Shown: piece by piece, positions 1-11,422 of the stretch
How the letters are laid out: every line of letters starts with the position of its first letter
Position numbering within the stretch: the first letter of the stretch is position 1
Assembly: GCF_017591425.1 (NCBI RefSeq)
Contig: NW_024465777.1
Span: 372,001 to 436,000 of the forward strand
Source of the DNA: Ochotona curzoniae
Taxonomy: Eukaryota; Chordata; Mammalia; Lagomorpha; Ochotonidae
Direction: 5' to 3'
Length of the DNA: 64,000 nt
Program-made: the position numbers and the translations under genes
The notes under the pieces: model-generated
Database searches by the model: none
Seen by the model: the letters and a program-made list of their open reading frames with translations, nothing else
What the model was told of the DNA's origin: nothing

Positions 1-159
1 GTATGTGGGTGATAGAGATAAAAGTACTTGAAGGCATCGTCTGCTGTCTTTTAAGTTGCACATCAGCAGGAAGTGGCTTGTGGAGCAGAGTCAGAGCTCA
101 ATTTCAGACACTCCAGTATTATATGGAAATGTTATAAATGCCACCTCAACTATTATGCC

Positions 160-1130
160 AAACACATATCACTCCCTTAGCTGCTCTTAATTTTCCTGTA
201 CAGTTCAACCAAATACTTCTCCTTCAGACTGAATGCCAGTCTCCTTCCCCTCCTGCTCCCATCCTAGTCATGCATTCCTCTTCTATCACCTGGCACCTGC
301 CCCATGCCCAGACACAGCCTTTGTTAAATTTGGTTGACAAATCATTGTCTCCTACACTAGATGCTGACTCAGAAAGTGTGAGTGCCATGTGTTGTGCTAA
401 GGTACAGAATCCTGGATCACTACTTGACCTAGGATGAGAGGGTGCTCCACAAGATCTCTGTACTGAGGTAAATGTGTATACTGATCCGTCATTAGAGATG
501 AGAAGCCTGAGACTTGAAGATCTGAGGCTGTGGACCCAAAGCCTTGGAGCTGGGAAGTGACACAGGCTGAACATGAATCCAGATATCGAGTTCCAACACC
601 TGTAGTCTTTCCTAGACTATAATGTGTGTTGTGACATAAGCTTTCCATTGTTGTCCCTGTTATCAGTTGTCCACCTGGTGACCTTTGTTGAAATTCACAG
701 TGCAATGAACACTGAGTCCTTTACTGATGGTCACTCCACAATACGCTGTGGTGGTGGCTGCAGCCTTGGACCATGGGAGAACTGGTATTTTACCACCTGT
801 TCTAGGACTGGGCCCAGTGTGGCCCTCACTATCTGCCTCTGCCTCTGCCCTATGTGAGAGCTCAGGCTCTGTGTCTCACTCCTGCCATCTACAAATAAAT
901 GATGCTCCAGCTATTGAATTTACTTCTTCTGTGGCCTTTGTTGGCCCCCCAGCCCCAGTCTGTGCTCCCTGTGCTGCCATGGACACCAGGAACCCTGAAA
1001 ATCTGCTCCCTGTTTTTAGTCCCATGATCCTAACACCTGCTTCCAAAGGAGGTATTTCAGCATGTAACTGGAGCCAACAGTGGGGCTTTCAGCTTGGTGA
1101 CTGAGAGCGTGGTAAAGGGGATACTGAGAC
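160..1130 (+). pseudogene. CELA3-like gene head relic (5' flank, exon 1, start of intron 1)
   Basis: The relic aligns by eye to the 5' flank, exon 1 and early intron 1 of the intact gene at 11423. An exon-1-like reading starts at 899 and gives MMLQLLNLLLLWPL, a hydrophobic signal peptide very like [14 protein letters not shown] of the intact gene. The splice donor is gone: where the intact gene has GGGTAAG the relic reads GTTGGCC at about 940. A TATGTGA sequence at 851-857 sits where the other copies have their TATA-like box. No exon 2 follows; after about 1130 the sequence passes into block X. The 210-480 part resembles the L2 fragment found upstream of the other copies. I read it as a 3'-truncated duplicate that cannot make a protease. 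Confidence 0.7.
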
Positions 1131-1189
1131 AGGATAGCTCATGAGAGAGAGCTTGAAGTAACCAATGTGGCTCTCACATGCCCTTGCGC

Positions 1190-1960
1190 AAGGTTTGGGG
1201 GATAACAATGAGAGTCAGAGAGTCCCAAATATTTGAGAAGGAGCTTCCGTGGCAGCACCCTCATTTCCTTCATTATAACTGACACTGCAAGTTCAATTTG
1301 TGGACTTCTAGCTTTGGATTCTTGTCAGAAATATGTAGTGTTTGGTAGCTTGTTCTTTCCACTGTCCAGTGTGGTGGCTAGGTGGCTTTTCAGTCCTTTG
1401 GCTGCCTGCCCAGGTGGCTTTGTTTCTGCAGGCTATGAAACTCACACCAGGGGCCACGGACAACGTAGTGGACCTGGAGGCTTGCACATGTGTTTTAGTT
1501 CCGGATGGACATGGAGAGGAAAGGGGAGTTGTAGGGCCCCAGATGGGCATCCTGGTATGATTCACTGGTGGAACAGGCTTGGGGCTTATGCATGTGGGGC
1601 CCAGGCCAGCACAGTGACCGGATGCGTTGGCAGAGGGGAAAAGTCCCAGGTCAGCTCCTGATCCCTGCATGTGCTAAGGTTCAGGGTGGGTGGGCAGGGC
1701 TTCAGGCCAGCATTCTTCGCTGTCAGAAGATCAAGGTGAAGAGCCCATGTGTTCACAGACATGGAGGCTGTGTGTTTCTTGGGGTGGAGGAATATGGAAT
1801 GTGTGGGAGGGGAGACTACTGAGTACATTGCAGGTGAGAAATGACTTCTGGGTGTTCCACAGAAAAGGCCACCGTACTTTCAGATAAGCAATGAAGCTGA
1901 GACTGAGTGGTTTCAAGGAGTGAAACTGAAGGACAGTTTTGGGTCAGACCATTGCATCTG
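1190..1960 (+). other. Degenerate start of block X, no gene seen
   Basis: The stretch around 1265-1330 (tgtggacttctagc and its context) resembles 35315-35360 and 55525-55570 in the other two X blocks. The rest, to about 1960, shows no gene, no recognised repeat and no good paralogue by eye. Confidence 0.4.
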
Positions 1961-4900
1961 CCCATGTGAGAGACTTGAGCTGGGCTAGTTGGCATCTACC
2001 ACTGCTGCGCACAAGGGATAGGGCTAGAGGGCCTACCTGGCAGGGATAGACCACAGTATCCTGCAGTGAGTGTCAGAACAGGATATCGGCTGGGCCATGA
2101 CACTAAACAGCATGTGAGAGAACCAGACCTGGGGGAAGATTTTGTGGGAAATATGTGGGATTACCCCTGAGGGAAAGCCATATTCACTGGTTTATTCAAG
2201 AACTGGTGGTGGTGATGGGCTTAGCTAGGCATGACCATGGAACCCTCTGACACTCATGGGTACTGGGGTTGGAATAAGACAGGCTGGTACAGACTGCAGC
2301 ATGTGTAAGTGCACCCAAGAATTGGGAGTGGGGTGAAGTGGGCTGCAACATCCACCAGCATGCATAAGGCCATGACAGAGGAGAAGGTAAGGACCTAGCA
2401 CTGGGTGGCACACGTGAGATCTGGCTCTGGGAGTGGGTCTTGTCGGGAAACTTAGGGAACTCACTTCCTTGTTGGGCCGTAGCTCCTGCTGGTGAGCATG
2501 TGATTCAGGCCTGGGTGTTGGTCATGTTAGGCAGGGTGCTTCACAGGTCAGCAAGTGTATGGGTTGGCCCTGGTGGGAGTAGAGGGAATCAAGCAGGGCC
2601 AGGCCAAACTGTAGCACACTGGATTGGGGTGTGTGCCATGCTGGGTTTGGCTATCACACCTATCAGGCGGCATAAAAGCCAGGGATGGGGGAAGACTGGG
2701 CATAGAGCTAAGATGCAGTGATTATCAGCAAGAGTTGGGACTAGGTGCTCGCCAGACCAGGCCAGGCTGTAGCATCCAATGGCAAAGGCCAAGATGAGGG
2801 ATGGGCTATGCTAGGTTGGGTCAGAGCAACCACCAGCATGCACAAAACTTGTGGCTGAGAGGGGACCTGGTCAGTGAGCTAAGTTTTGTGGTTCCCAATG
2901 ATAAGTACAAGAGCAGGAATGGAGGTGTCAAACTGGGCTGGACATGATTGCAGCATCCCTTGGCATGTGTGTGGACTAAATTTTGGATGTGCCAGACTGG
3001 GATAAGCTCCAGCACCTGCTGGTGCTCATCAGAGCCAGTGTGGGTATAAGACAGGCTGGGCAAGGTCTTAGCACCCGCTGAACCACATGAAAGCTGAATT
3101 TGGCAGTGGACCAGGCAGAGCTGGGCTGTAGCACTCAACTGTAAGATCTAGAATGTGTGTGGGCCAATTGGGTAAGGCCACTGTATCTGCCAGGGCATGA
3201 GGTGGCCAAAGTCAGCCTGGGCTAAGAATATACCAGTGTGTGTGAGATCTGCAACTAGGAGATGACCTGAGAGAGGAGTTTGGAAAACTCCTTTGTCAGA
3301 GATGCAGTCCTTGCTGATGGGTGCAAGAATTGAGGCTGGGTACAGGAACCAGGGCAGGTGACAGTATCCACTGCCATATATGTGGGTCAGGTCTGGGGGT
3401 GGGCCAAGTCAGAACAGTTCATAGCACCCATTGGCAGATATGAGAACCTGGATTGGGAGTAGGGCAGGATGGATGGGGATACAACACCAACCAATTCATG
3501 TTAGACCTGGGACTGGGGGCTGGCTTGACTAAGTTGCAGCACCTACCAGCATGAGCTAGAAACTGGGGGCAGGCAGGACTGAGTCAGGCTGCAGCACCTA
3601 TTAGTGAATGCTCAGGTGAGGCAAGCTATTCCAGACTGTGCCATAGCTCCCACCAGCACATGTAAGACCCGGGATGTGGCAGAGGGGTGTAGGAGCAAGC
3701 CAAGTAGAGGAGCTACTGCTGGGGCTCCTCTATTGGGCACTGCTCCTTCCGCTGAGTATGAGAGTTGGGACTGAGGGAAAACCAGGCTGGGCGGGGATAC
3801 AGCATCTGCTGGCCTGAATGTAAGCCAGGTTAGAGAGAGAGTCAGGTCTGGTAAGTGACTATATGCGTTGGTACATGCATGAGCCAGAGTAAGAGCATGC
3901 TGGTTGGATTTTGCTGCAGCATTAGCTGGCAAGTGTCAAGAATGAGGGCAAGTTCCACAGACTAGACTGCAGAACCTCCTGGAAAGTGCAAGATTCAGTG
4001 CTGGGAGTGGGCCTAGAAGGGAAAACATGGGCAACCTTCTGATAGGCTGTAGTTTCCACCGTTGGTCATGACAACCAGGGCTGTGGAGTGGCCTGGCTGC
4101 ACAGGTGGTTGCACCCACTGGCCTAAGTATGGCCTGGATAGTGTGGTTGGTTAGGCTGAGCTAGATTTTAGCACTCACTGATGTGTACAAAATCCGAATA
4201 GGATGTGGGACAGACTGGACCAGTCTACTCCAGATACTAACATGTACAAGAACTGGGGCTCAGGGTAAACCTGGTGGGGATTACTGGGGGTTGTTCCAAT
4301 CAGACTGCATCTCCTTTTGGTGTACATGAGGGCTGAGATTGTGGTGGGTGACAACATGAGCTTTGGTTTGTGTAAGAGATGGGACTGTTGACATAACTGA
4401 CCAAGCAACTGCAACCACCACTGTGTGTATAGGCTGAGGTGGGTGGCAGACTGACCCAGACACCACACTGGTTGGCACACAGAGTCAGGTCTGCGGTCAC
4501 CTCTGGTGAGGTTTCTTTGGAGAATCCCCTAACTGGTCTGTTGAACTCAGAATTCCAACCCTGGGGAAAATCACTTGATCTGTGGCCTGATTTTGGAGTG
4601 TCTGTGACAGAACAAGGTTTCTTCAGTTGCTGAAGCCTGCGTAGTGGACAGCATGTTCAGATGTACATTGGGGATGTGACAGATCATTGAGCCCTGCAGA
4701 GGATATCTAGTACCATGTGAGAGGTGGCAAGAACAAATTGGATAGCTCTCCCCATCAAGCTTGGATAGCAAGTATCTGGGTAAGTGGAAATTCTAAATGG
4801 ACTGTATCAGCCAGTGGACCTTAGAAGGATTTTCTCCACAAATTCAACAAAGATAGGGAGCAAGGCCAGTTCCTCCACAGAGATTGCACTAGTTGCTCCT
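1960..4900 (+). mobile_element. Old L1-like 3' body, degenerate short tandem repeats
   Basis: About 2.9 kb of diverged units of roughly 50-70 bp built around phrases such as 'gctgcagcacc...accagcatg...agacctgggactgggg'. The last 300 bases (from about 4515, 'tttctttggag', to 'cagccagtgga' near 4811) align to 31008-31085 of the better-preserved plus-strand copy. The A-rich 3' terminus is missing. No ORF above about 105 codons is present. It belongs to the same family as the minus-strand copies elsewhere in the window and looks like the oldest of them. Confidence 0.55.
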
Positions 4901-6520
4901 AGACATGAACACTTCCAAAGGAACTGGTCATGGTGCAGCCAGCTAAGCTGCTACATGTGACCCAGCCCCCATCAAGACACAAATGCTCTGTTTCTGCTCT
5001 AGCTCCCTGTGAATGTGCCTGGCAACTCAGCATAACTAGACCAAGTACTTGTTTCTCTGCATCCAATATGGGAGAGCAGTTTCTAGCCCTGGTTTTGTCC
5101 TGGCCCAGCTGAAGCTATGCAGGCATTTGTGGAGTCAAGCAGCAGATAGATCAATATATCTATATTATATGTAAAACTGTATATATGAGACATATAAACA
5201 TGTAAATATATTATATACATCTACATTTATACATATATATACATATATTAAAAATGAAACAAAACAACACTGTTCAAGGGTAGTCACAGCTGGCAGTGCC
5301 TGGGTGCAAGACAAAGATGAGTCCAATTCAACAGGGACAGTGATGGGGAATGGCTTTTGTAGGTCCATCTTTCTAGAGCTCATTAAGAGAGAAGGTGTAT
5401 CCCCCATTAGGAGTATAAAAAGCCATGTGGATAAGGCAGGTGGCTTCTTGATTGTGGTTGGGGAGGTTTTAAACTTCCCTGTCACTGAGTTAACCCTTCC
5501 AGGCAAAGCAGCAACAAAATTGAGGGTCCTAAGCCAGTCCTAGCTTTTCTGTGGTGCACAAGTTCTCTGGGACACGAGTTCCCAACAAATCTTTTTGGGT
5601 CAGATGGTTCTTGGGGCCCTGTCTGATCCAGATGCTCCACAGTGGGTTCAGGGCTTATCCCACCTGTCACTCTGCTCCAAGTGGTCCTTTCTGGATCTGC
5701 CTTTTCTCAACTCAGGGTCTAGGGAAGAGCTCTGAATACAAAGCTGAGCAAATAATCATATTCAGAACCAGAGAGAGTGTGACTAGTGAGAACAGGACTG
5801 TTTCATCACCTTGTGAAGAGCTTTTCCTCTCTTCTGCTTGTGACCACTCACTGCCTCCAAGCCCAGCAGACTCACATCTGGAGGGACAGATGTTGCTGTC
5901 CACCTCACAACTGACCTTCCACCACTGGGAACCACGCATTAGCCCTAAGTGTTGCTTCTATCTCAGCTTGGACACAGAATTGCCCCAAAGGAAGGCTGTG
6001 CATTGACAGGGACACTCAAGGGAGGCTGGCACTCTTACATAGCAGTGGGTGTGAATGTGGTGGAGAATCCCTTAGGGAGGTCTAGGGGCTGCTAGGTCTG
6101 ATGCAGAAATAATCCTGGAGCTCCTGCAGAAGGCTGGGCTGGGTGCTGGTCTCAGCAGCAGCCAGAAAGGAGCAGAGTCTTTTCTATGAATTTATCTAGA
6201 TCACGTTCACTGCATTCATGCTGGGCACTGCACTTCCACCTGCTCAGGGTCGGCCTCACCATTTATTCTAGTGTAGGCGCACTCTGACCCCACTGCAGCT
6301 CTGCATGTCCATCTCCATGGACTTGGGAAAAGCTCTTTCATCCCCACGCTCTGCCCAGATGACTAAATTAAGCTGCTTCCCCTCCCCCTCCCATCCTCTG
6401 TGCAATGTCCAGGAAGAATTTTGGAAAATGTTAATCAGATCTGAGCTCATTCTCTGTTCACTGACCATGTCCAGATCAGAACTCAAGACTTGTCCTTACA
6501 CTTAACGCACAGACCGAGGG
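4900..6520. other. Unassigned sequence with an AT-rich patch
   Basis: Bases 5145-5250 are a low-complexity TATA/ATAT-rich patch. The remainder contains only short ORFs with no recognisable domain, no splice pattern I trust and no clear repeat. Confidence 0.4.
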
Positions 6521-6605
6521 TGGCATCTGGTGCAGTGGTTCAGGTGCTGCTTGGATGCCCACATCTCGCACTGGCGTGCCTGTTTGCAGTGCAGCAGTGT
6601 CCACT
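6520..6605 (+). mobile_element. Lagomorph C-type SINE, 5' fragment
   Basis: The sequence 'ggcatctggtgcagtggttcagg' in outline (gtgcagtggttcaggtgctg) matches the tRNA-derived head of the C-SINE. The body and tail are absent. Confidence 0.45.
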
Positions 6606-6759
6606 AGGAGGACCTCTGCTGGGCCCCAGTTCCTCTTAAATGTAGCCAGTTGTCCCCACCTCTGGCTAAACCAGTCACTTCCTAACTGCCTGTGTCTTCA
6701 CGCTAGTGTTCAAATATCTGCAAAGGAATATCTGCTACATATCTTTCCTTGAATTTTCA

Positions 6760-7145
6760 CTTGGGCTGTAAAAACATTTTGGATAACTGTGATGATGATA
6801 TCTGCTGCTGTGAAAACACAGCTTCTCTCTGTCCTTCATCCATGCACATTTCAATCTCTTAGCTACTTTAGGGTTTGTCAAAGTGTTCAGGTGTCACATA
6901 CTTTCTTTAGGAGGCTTCAGTTCCTACAGATGTGACCCGTGATGGTTAGCGTCATTGATGAGGGGAGGATTTCAGTTCAGTCCTCACCCAGCATTCTATG
7001 ACTGCTCAGGGTCAGGTTCTCTGTCAGGCAACCGTTTCTGGGACAGTTTCAGTATTGGCCACCACTGTGCCTTCTGCTTCCAGTGTCCCTTCTACGCCGT
7101 GCAATCCACCCATTTGTAGTGTAGAAAATACATCTTGAAGTTTCA
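6760..7145 (+). other. Block X segment in unit 1
   Basis: Around 6910-7085 the order of short matches (caggtgtcacat / gtgacccgtgatggttag / cattctatgactgctca / gccttctgcttccagtg) follows 60160-60360 and 38590-38770 of the other X blocks. No gene is visible. Confidence 0.4.
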
Positions 7146-7149
7146 GTTG

Positions 7150-8425
7150 TGGACCTGGTCAGTAGCTTAGTGACTAAAGTCTTCACCTTTCACTTGCTGG
7201 GATCCAATATGGATGCCAGTTTGTGTCCTGGCCACCCCTTTTCCCATCTTGCTCCATGCTTGTGGCCTGGCAAAGCAATCGAGGATGGCCCAAAGCCTTG
7301 GAACTCTGGCTTCTGGCTTTGGATCAGCTCAGCTCTGGCCATTATGGCCACTAGGGGAGTGAATGAGCAGATGGAAGATCTTCCTCTCTGCCTCTCCTCC
7401 TCTGTATATCTGAATTTCCAATAAAAAGTAAATTTTTTAATGCTTAAATTGTTTTAGATCTTTAAAAGGAAATTATGTGATGGAAGTTTTACTCCAGTAG
7501 ATAAAACATACTAATATGTGGATTTGGGTTTCAGCTTCAGTTCCTGACTAACTCTTAAAAAGGCTTGTGACCCTGGATATCAGTGATGAATACTTAAATA
7601 ATTGGATTCTGTCACCCTGTGGGAGACCTGGCTTGCATTCCTGAATCCTGGCTTTCTCCCCAGCCCTCCCCCCCTGGTCATACGGGCATTTGGAGGAGTG
7701 AATCAGTGAGTGGGAGATAGTGTGTTTTCTATATCCTTTTCTCCTTCTCCCCTCCTCTCCTCTGCCTCTCAATTTTAAAAAGTGTATATATGGAGATTTA
7801 ATGCATCAGTTAAGATGCCTCTTGAAGGGCTGACACTATGGCACAGCCAGGTAAGCTGTGATCTGAAGCACCTGCTACCTATATAGCTGCTAGTTGAGTT
7901 CTTGCAGCTCCACTTCTGATTCAAACCCCTGGAAATGTTCCTGGGAAAGCAATGGAAGGTTTCTTGGGTTGTAGGGCATTTGCCACCCATGTGGGAAATC
8001 AGAAGAAGCTCCTGGCTTTAGCCTGGTTCACCTGCAGTCATTGTGGCAATTTGGGGAGTGGATCAGCAGATGGAAGATCTCTCTCCCTTTCTGTGTTCCT
8101 CTTCTCTCTGTGTGTAACTCGTCTATCAAGTCAGTCAATACATTCTTTTAAATAAGTGTTTGCTGAGACACCTGCATCGCATATCAGAGTGCCGGCATTT
8201 ACGTCCCAGTTTTCTTACAATTGCAGCTTCCTAATGTACTTTCTGAACTGTGGCAGGTGATGGTTTAGGTACTGTGTTTACCCAGGAGATCAAGATTAAC
8301 TTATAATCAGGTCTCAATTTGGCTCAGCTTCAGTTGCCACAGGTAGGAGAATAAGCCTTCATATTAGCAATATACATCTGTGTCTCTCTGTCTCTTTGCC
8401 TTTCAAATTAATATGATTTTTGTTG
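7150..8425 (+). mobile_element. Cluster of four C-type SINEs (plus strand)
   Basis: Approximate bounds are 7150-7440, 7470-7790, 7820-8160 and 8165-8425. The first is closest to a pika-style consensus: 'gggatccaatatgg', 'ggcctggcaaagcaatcgagg', 'tcttcctctctgcctctcc', then an A-rich end. The last three have counterparts at 39000-39905 and 60400-61300, so they were in block X before the array duplicated. The first has no counterpart I can see and is probably younger. Confidence 0.75.
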
Positions 8426-8429
8426 TTGT

Positions 8430-10095
8430 TGTTTTTTGGGCTTTTCTTGTTTTTTGATATATATATGTTTTTATTATATTTTGACAATCCTTACATATTT
8501 AATTAGGGTAAAAAAGGTTCAAGGGCTACAGGGAAGTGGGCAAGACCATCACTTCCCTACCGCTTCCTTCATGTATCTGAGGTAAAGGGGGATATAGAGG
8601 AAGAAACCCCACCCAGTTTCCCACCCATCCTAAGTCCCGGATGTGGGGCATGCTCTGAGATACTCGATCAAGTGGTTCCAATAATTCACCATTCATGGGT
8701 CGCTGCCAGTCTCGCCACTCCAAGCACGATGTGGTCGTTGAAGAGTCCATTGATTGACACAGTCCCTTCTAGAGTCTCCATTTGCCCAATATTTTGCTGC
8801 CAACAGATAGCTGAGGTTGTTGATTGACTTGTTCTGTCTTTTCTTGGTTAGGACTCTGAGTCCGGTGTCTCGACTGGGAAGATCCTCAAAGAAATTTTGA
8901 GGTATTCCCAGTCCAGATTCCTGCATGTTCTAGCAAGTATAAGACCCGGCACAGCCCATCGCCCCGATCAGCTGGTGGTTGCAGATGCTGGGTCGGTTCT
9001 GTCTCCATCCATGTCCTCCACTGGAACCAATGGGTGTTACGGTCCGGCCTGGTTCCACCCTGGACACACTTGGCCCTCACAAAAACCAGTAGGAGCTGCA
9101 GCCCAGTCAGGGTGGCCCACAGTAACCCCAACTGGGCCCACCCCCTACCCTGGCTTGCCAGTATGTATGGCAGACTAGTCCAGTCTGTCCCACATTCCCT
9201 TCTGCTCATATACTTGCCAACGGGTGTTGCGACCTAATTCCATCCAACCATCTCATCCAACCAGCCTTAACGGATGTTGTTGGGTGTCTGTCTAGCCACC
9301 CCAGCCCCTGTCCTAGTTCCCTTGCCCTCCCGTGAAAGGTGATGACCCAAGAGGGAGAAGCCCACTATTTCCTTCCCAGGTCGCTCCCACTCCAGTTGTG
9401 CCCTCTCCAGTTGGCCCTGTGGTTCAACTAGACATGACTAGCCCCCTGTACCAGCTTCCACCAGCTGATGCTATGACCAAGCCTTAACAACCCTCACCTA
9501 CTCTGATTGTAGCTTGCACCAGTGGGAATAGTCAGCCCAGCCTGGTTTTCACCCAATCTGGTCCACATGAGGTGCGCAGGTGCTGTAGCCCTGCCTGGTC
9601 TGGTCTACCCCCTACCCAGCTCACGCTCCTCAATGGAAGTAGCTGTTCAGCTAGGGAACCACCCCTTATTCCCCTGCCAGCTCTGCCTCCTCCCTTCCTG
9701 ATTCTCACATGTGCTGGTTGGGGTGCTGCGGCTGTATCCGGCTCAGGTTACCTCACCTTGGCATTCCAAATTGTGTATTGCTTTTGTCACAACCGGACCT
9801 GGTTCGACCCATACTCTGTTCTGGCATTCGGATTTACCAGTGGATGACTTGAACTGATTCAGCCTGGTCTGCCCCCGAACCATGCCTGCCAGTGGACACT
9901 TTCCATGACCTCTTGGCTGTTACCTTCCATGTTTCTTGTGCTGACCTGTAGGGTCTGTGTCCTGCCAGAGGAGTTGCCCGGGCTCCTCCATCAGAACCCC
10001 TCCAAGTGCCAGGTTTCGTGCCTGCCAGTGAGTCCATGTGCCAGTTCGCCTCCTGTCCTAGCAGGAACAGTGGCCTTTCCTAACTGGCCTTCATC
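8430..10095 (-). mobile_element. 5'-truncated L1-like element with the repeat-type 3' body
   Basis: On the minus strand it ends in an A-rich tail (plus-strand T-rich 8410-8455). The 3' end block at 8460-8750 is shared with 45600-45900, 50880-51190 and, in reverse, 31090-31376. The 5' edge at about 10095 is a truncation. Block X in units 2 and 3 lacks it: the SINEs that flank it here (8165-8425 and 10095-10430) are adjacent at about 39905 and 61300. It therefore inserted after the duplication, or those sites predate it. No coding region. Confidence 0.65.
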
Positions 10096-10735
10096 CCATT
10101 CTGGTTTAATTTGTTTGAAAGGTAAAGTGGTAGAGAGAGAAAGACTAAGAGACAAAGACAGAAAAGGAGCTCTGCCATCTTCTGGATCACCCCACAGATA
10201 AATATAACAGCCATAGTTGAACTAGGCTGAATCAAGGGTCAGAAACTCCAGCCAGGTCTCCCAGTGTGTACAAGGGTCCATGTGTTTGGGCCATCAACAG
10301 TTGCCTTCCCAGATGTGTTAGCAGGGATCAGGTTTGAAGCAGCAAACCAGGGCTTCAAATAAGTGCTGCTCAGATGCCAGAGTTGCAGGCCAAAACTTAA
10401 ACCATTATGCCACAATGCTGGTCCAAAACATGTATTTTGTCTTCATGTTATTGGAAAGGCATAGATTGAAGGACTTCTTCTATTCATTGATTCATTTCCC
10501 CAAAACCTGAAGCATAGGGGACTGAGCCAGACAAAAAGCCAAAGTCCAGAATTCAAAATGAGTCTATAGGTAACAGGGACGAATTGCTTGAGCCATCACC
10601 TGTCGGTTTTTAATAGGCCAGAATCAGGAGCAGAGATGGGACTCAAGTACAAGCACTCCCTTTGGAATGAGGTTGCTGCATGTGCTGTGTTTACTATGCC
10701 AAACACAAATGTGTCCTTCATAACTGGCTTTAATT
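10095..10735 (-). mobile_element. Two minus-strand C-type SINEs
   Basis: Copies at about 10095-10430 and 10440-10735, seen as tttgaaaggtaaagtgg...agagagaaagac and ending in 'acaatgctggtcc'. They correspond to 61305-61660 and 61690-61975 upstream of the gene in unit 3, and the first also to 39905-40195. This fixes block X as the sequence directly 5' of each gene. Confidence 0.65.
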
Positions 10736-10779
10736 TTTTTTCCTTTAGGTCTGTATGAAACCCTGAACCCTCAGCTGAA

Positions 10780-11045
10780 ATGTCACTTTAACTTCCCTCT
10801 AATTGAGATAGTCCCACTGCTGATCATCTCAGGCGCATCCCCTACTCTGGAGCATCTATCCCCACTTTTGGACATGGTCTTTGCATATTTTTATTGATTT
10901 TTCCTAATCTCCCACATTCAGACTCAAACCCCTGAAGGAATGAGACCACATATTACGCTCACTAAAGTCCCTAAAGTAGTTCCTGATCTATTCAGAGCAG
11001 GTGCTCACAAGGTCTCTTTATTAAGATGGATACCCACAATGATTC
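10780..11045 (+). repeat. Ancient L2-like fragment in the gene's 5' flank
   Basis: Features are 'gctgaaatgtcactt', 'cctgaaggaatgagaccacat' and 'cagagcaggtgctcacaagg', in the order of an L2 3' end ('agggcagg...agcacagtgcctg...aggtgctcaataaa'). It is also present at 48290-48490 and 62080-62300. Confidence 0.5.
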
Positions 11046-11194
11046 CATTTTTCTGAGAATCAGAGAAGTAAAGCTCTGTGCTCAAGGTCTCAGAGCAGGA
11101 TGTGAATCCAGGGCTGAGGGGTCCAGCACCTGTGTTCATCCCTGAAGGAGGTGGCATGTTCTAATGCCAACTTTCCATTATGTTTTCTGGTTAT

Positions 11195-11422
11195 CAGTAG
11201 GCCACTCAACCACCTGTGCAGACACATGGTGCAGGGAAAGCTGTATACTTCATTGGCTGTCATTTCTCTATATGCAGGGGGTGGGAACTATGGTCTTAAA
11301 TATAAGATACCAGATGTTCCACCATCTATTCTGGGGCTGGACCCTAGTCTGGCCCTTTCTATCTGCTGTTGCCCTATGTAAGAGTGCTGGTTCCTTTTCT
11401 CCTTCCCTTCTTCTTCAAACTC
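11195..11422 (+). promoter_or_regulatory. Proximal promoter of the intact CELA3-like gene
   Basis: A TATA-like TATGTAA lies at 11375-11381, 42-48 bases before the start codon; the unit 3 gene has TATATTA at the same place. An E-box CACCTG at 11211 is followed by GGGAAA at 11234, the two half-motifs bound by the acinar factor PTF1 in elastase promoters, but with wide spacing and inverted TC-box orientation. A GATA-type TTATCAG at 11191 is kept in all copies that retain this region. The assignment is inference from motif and position only. Confidence 0.4.
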
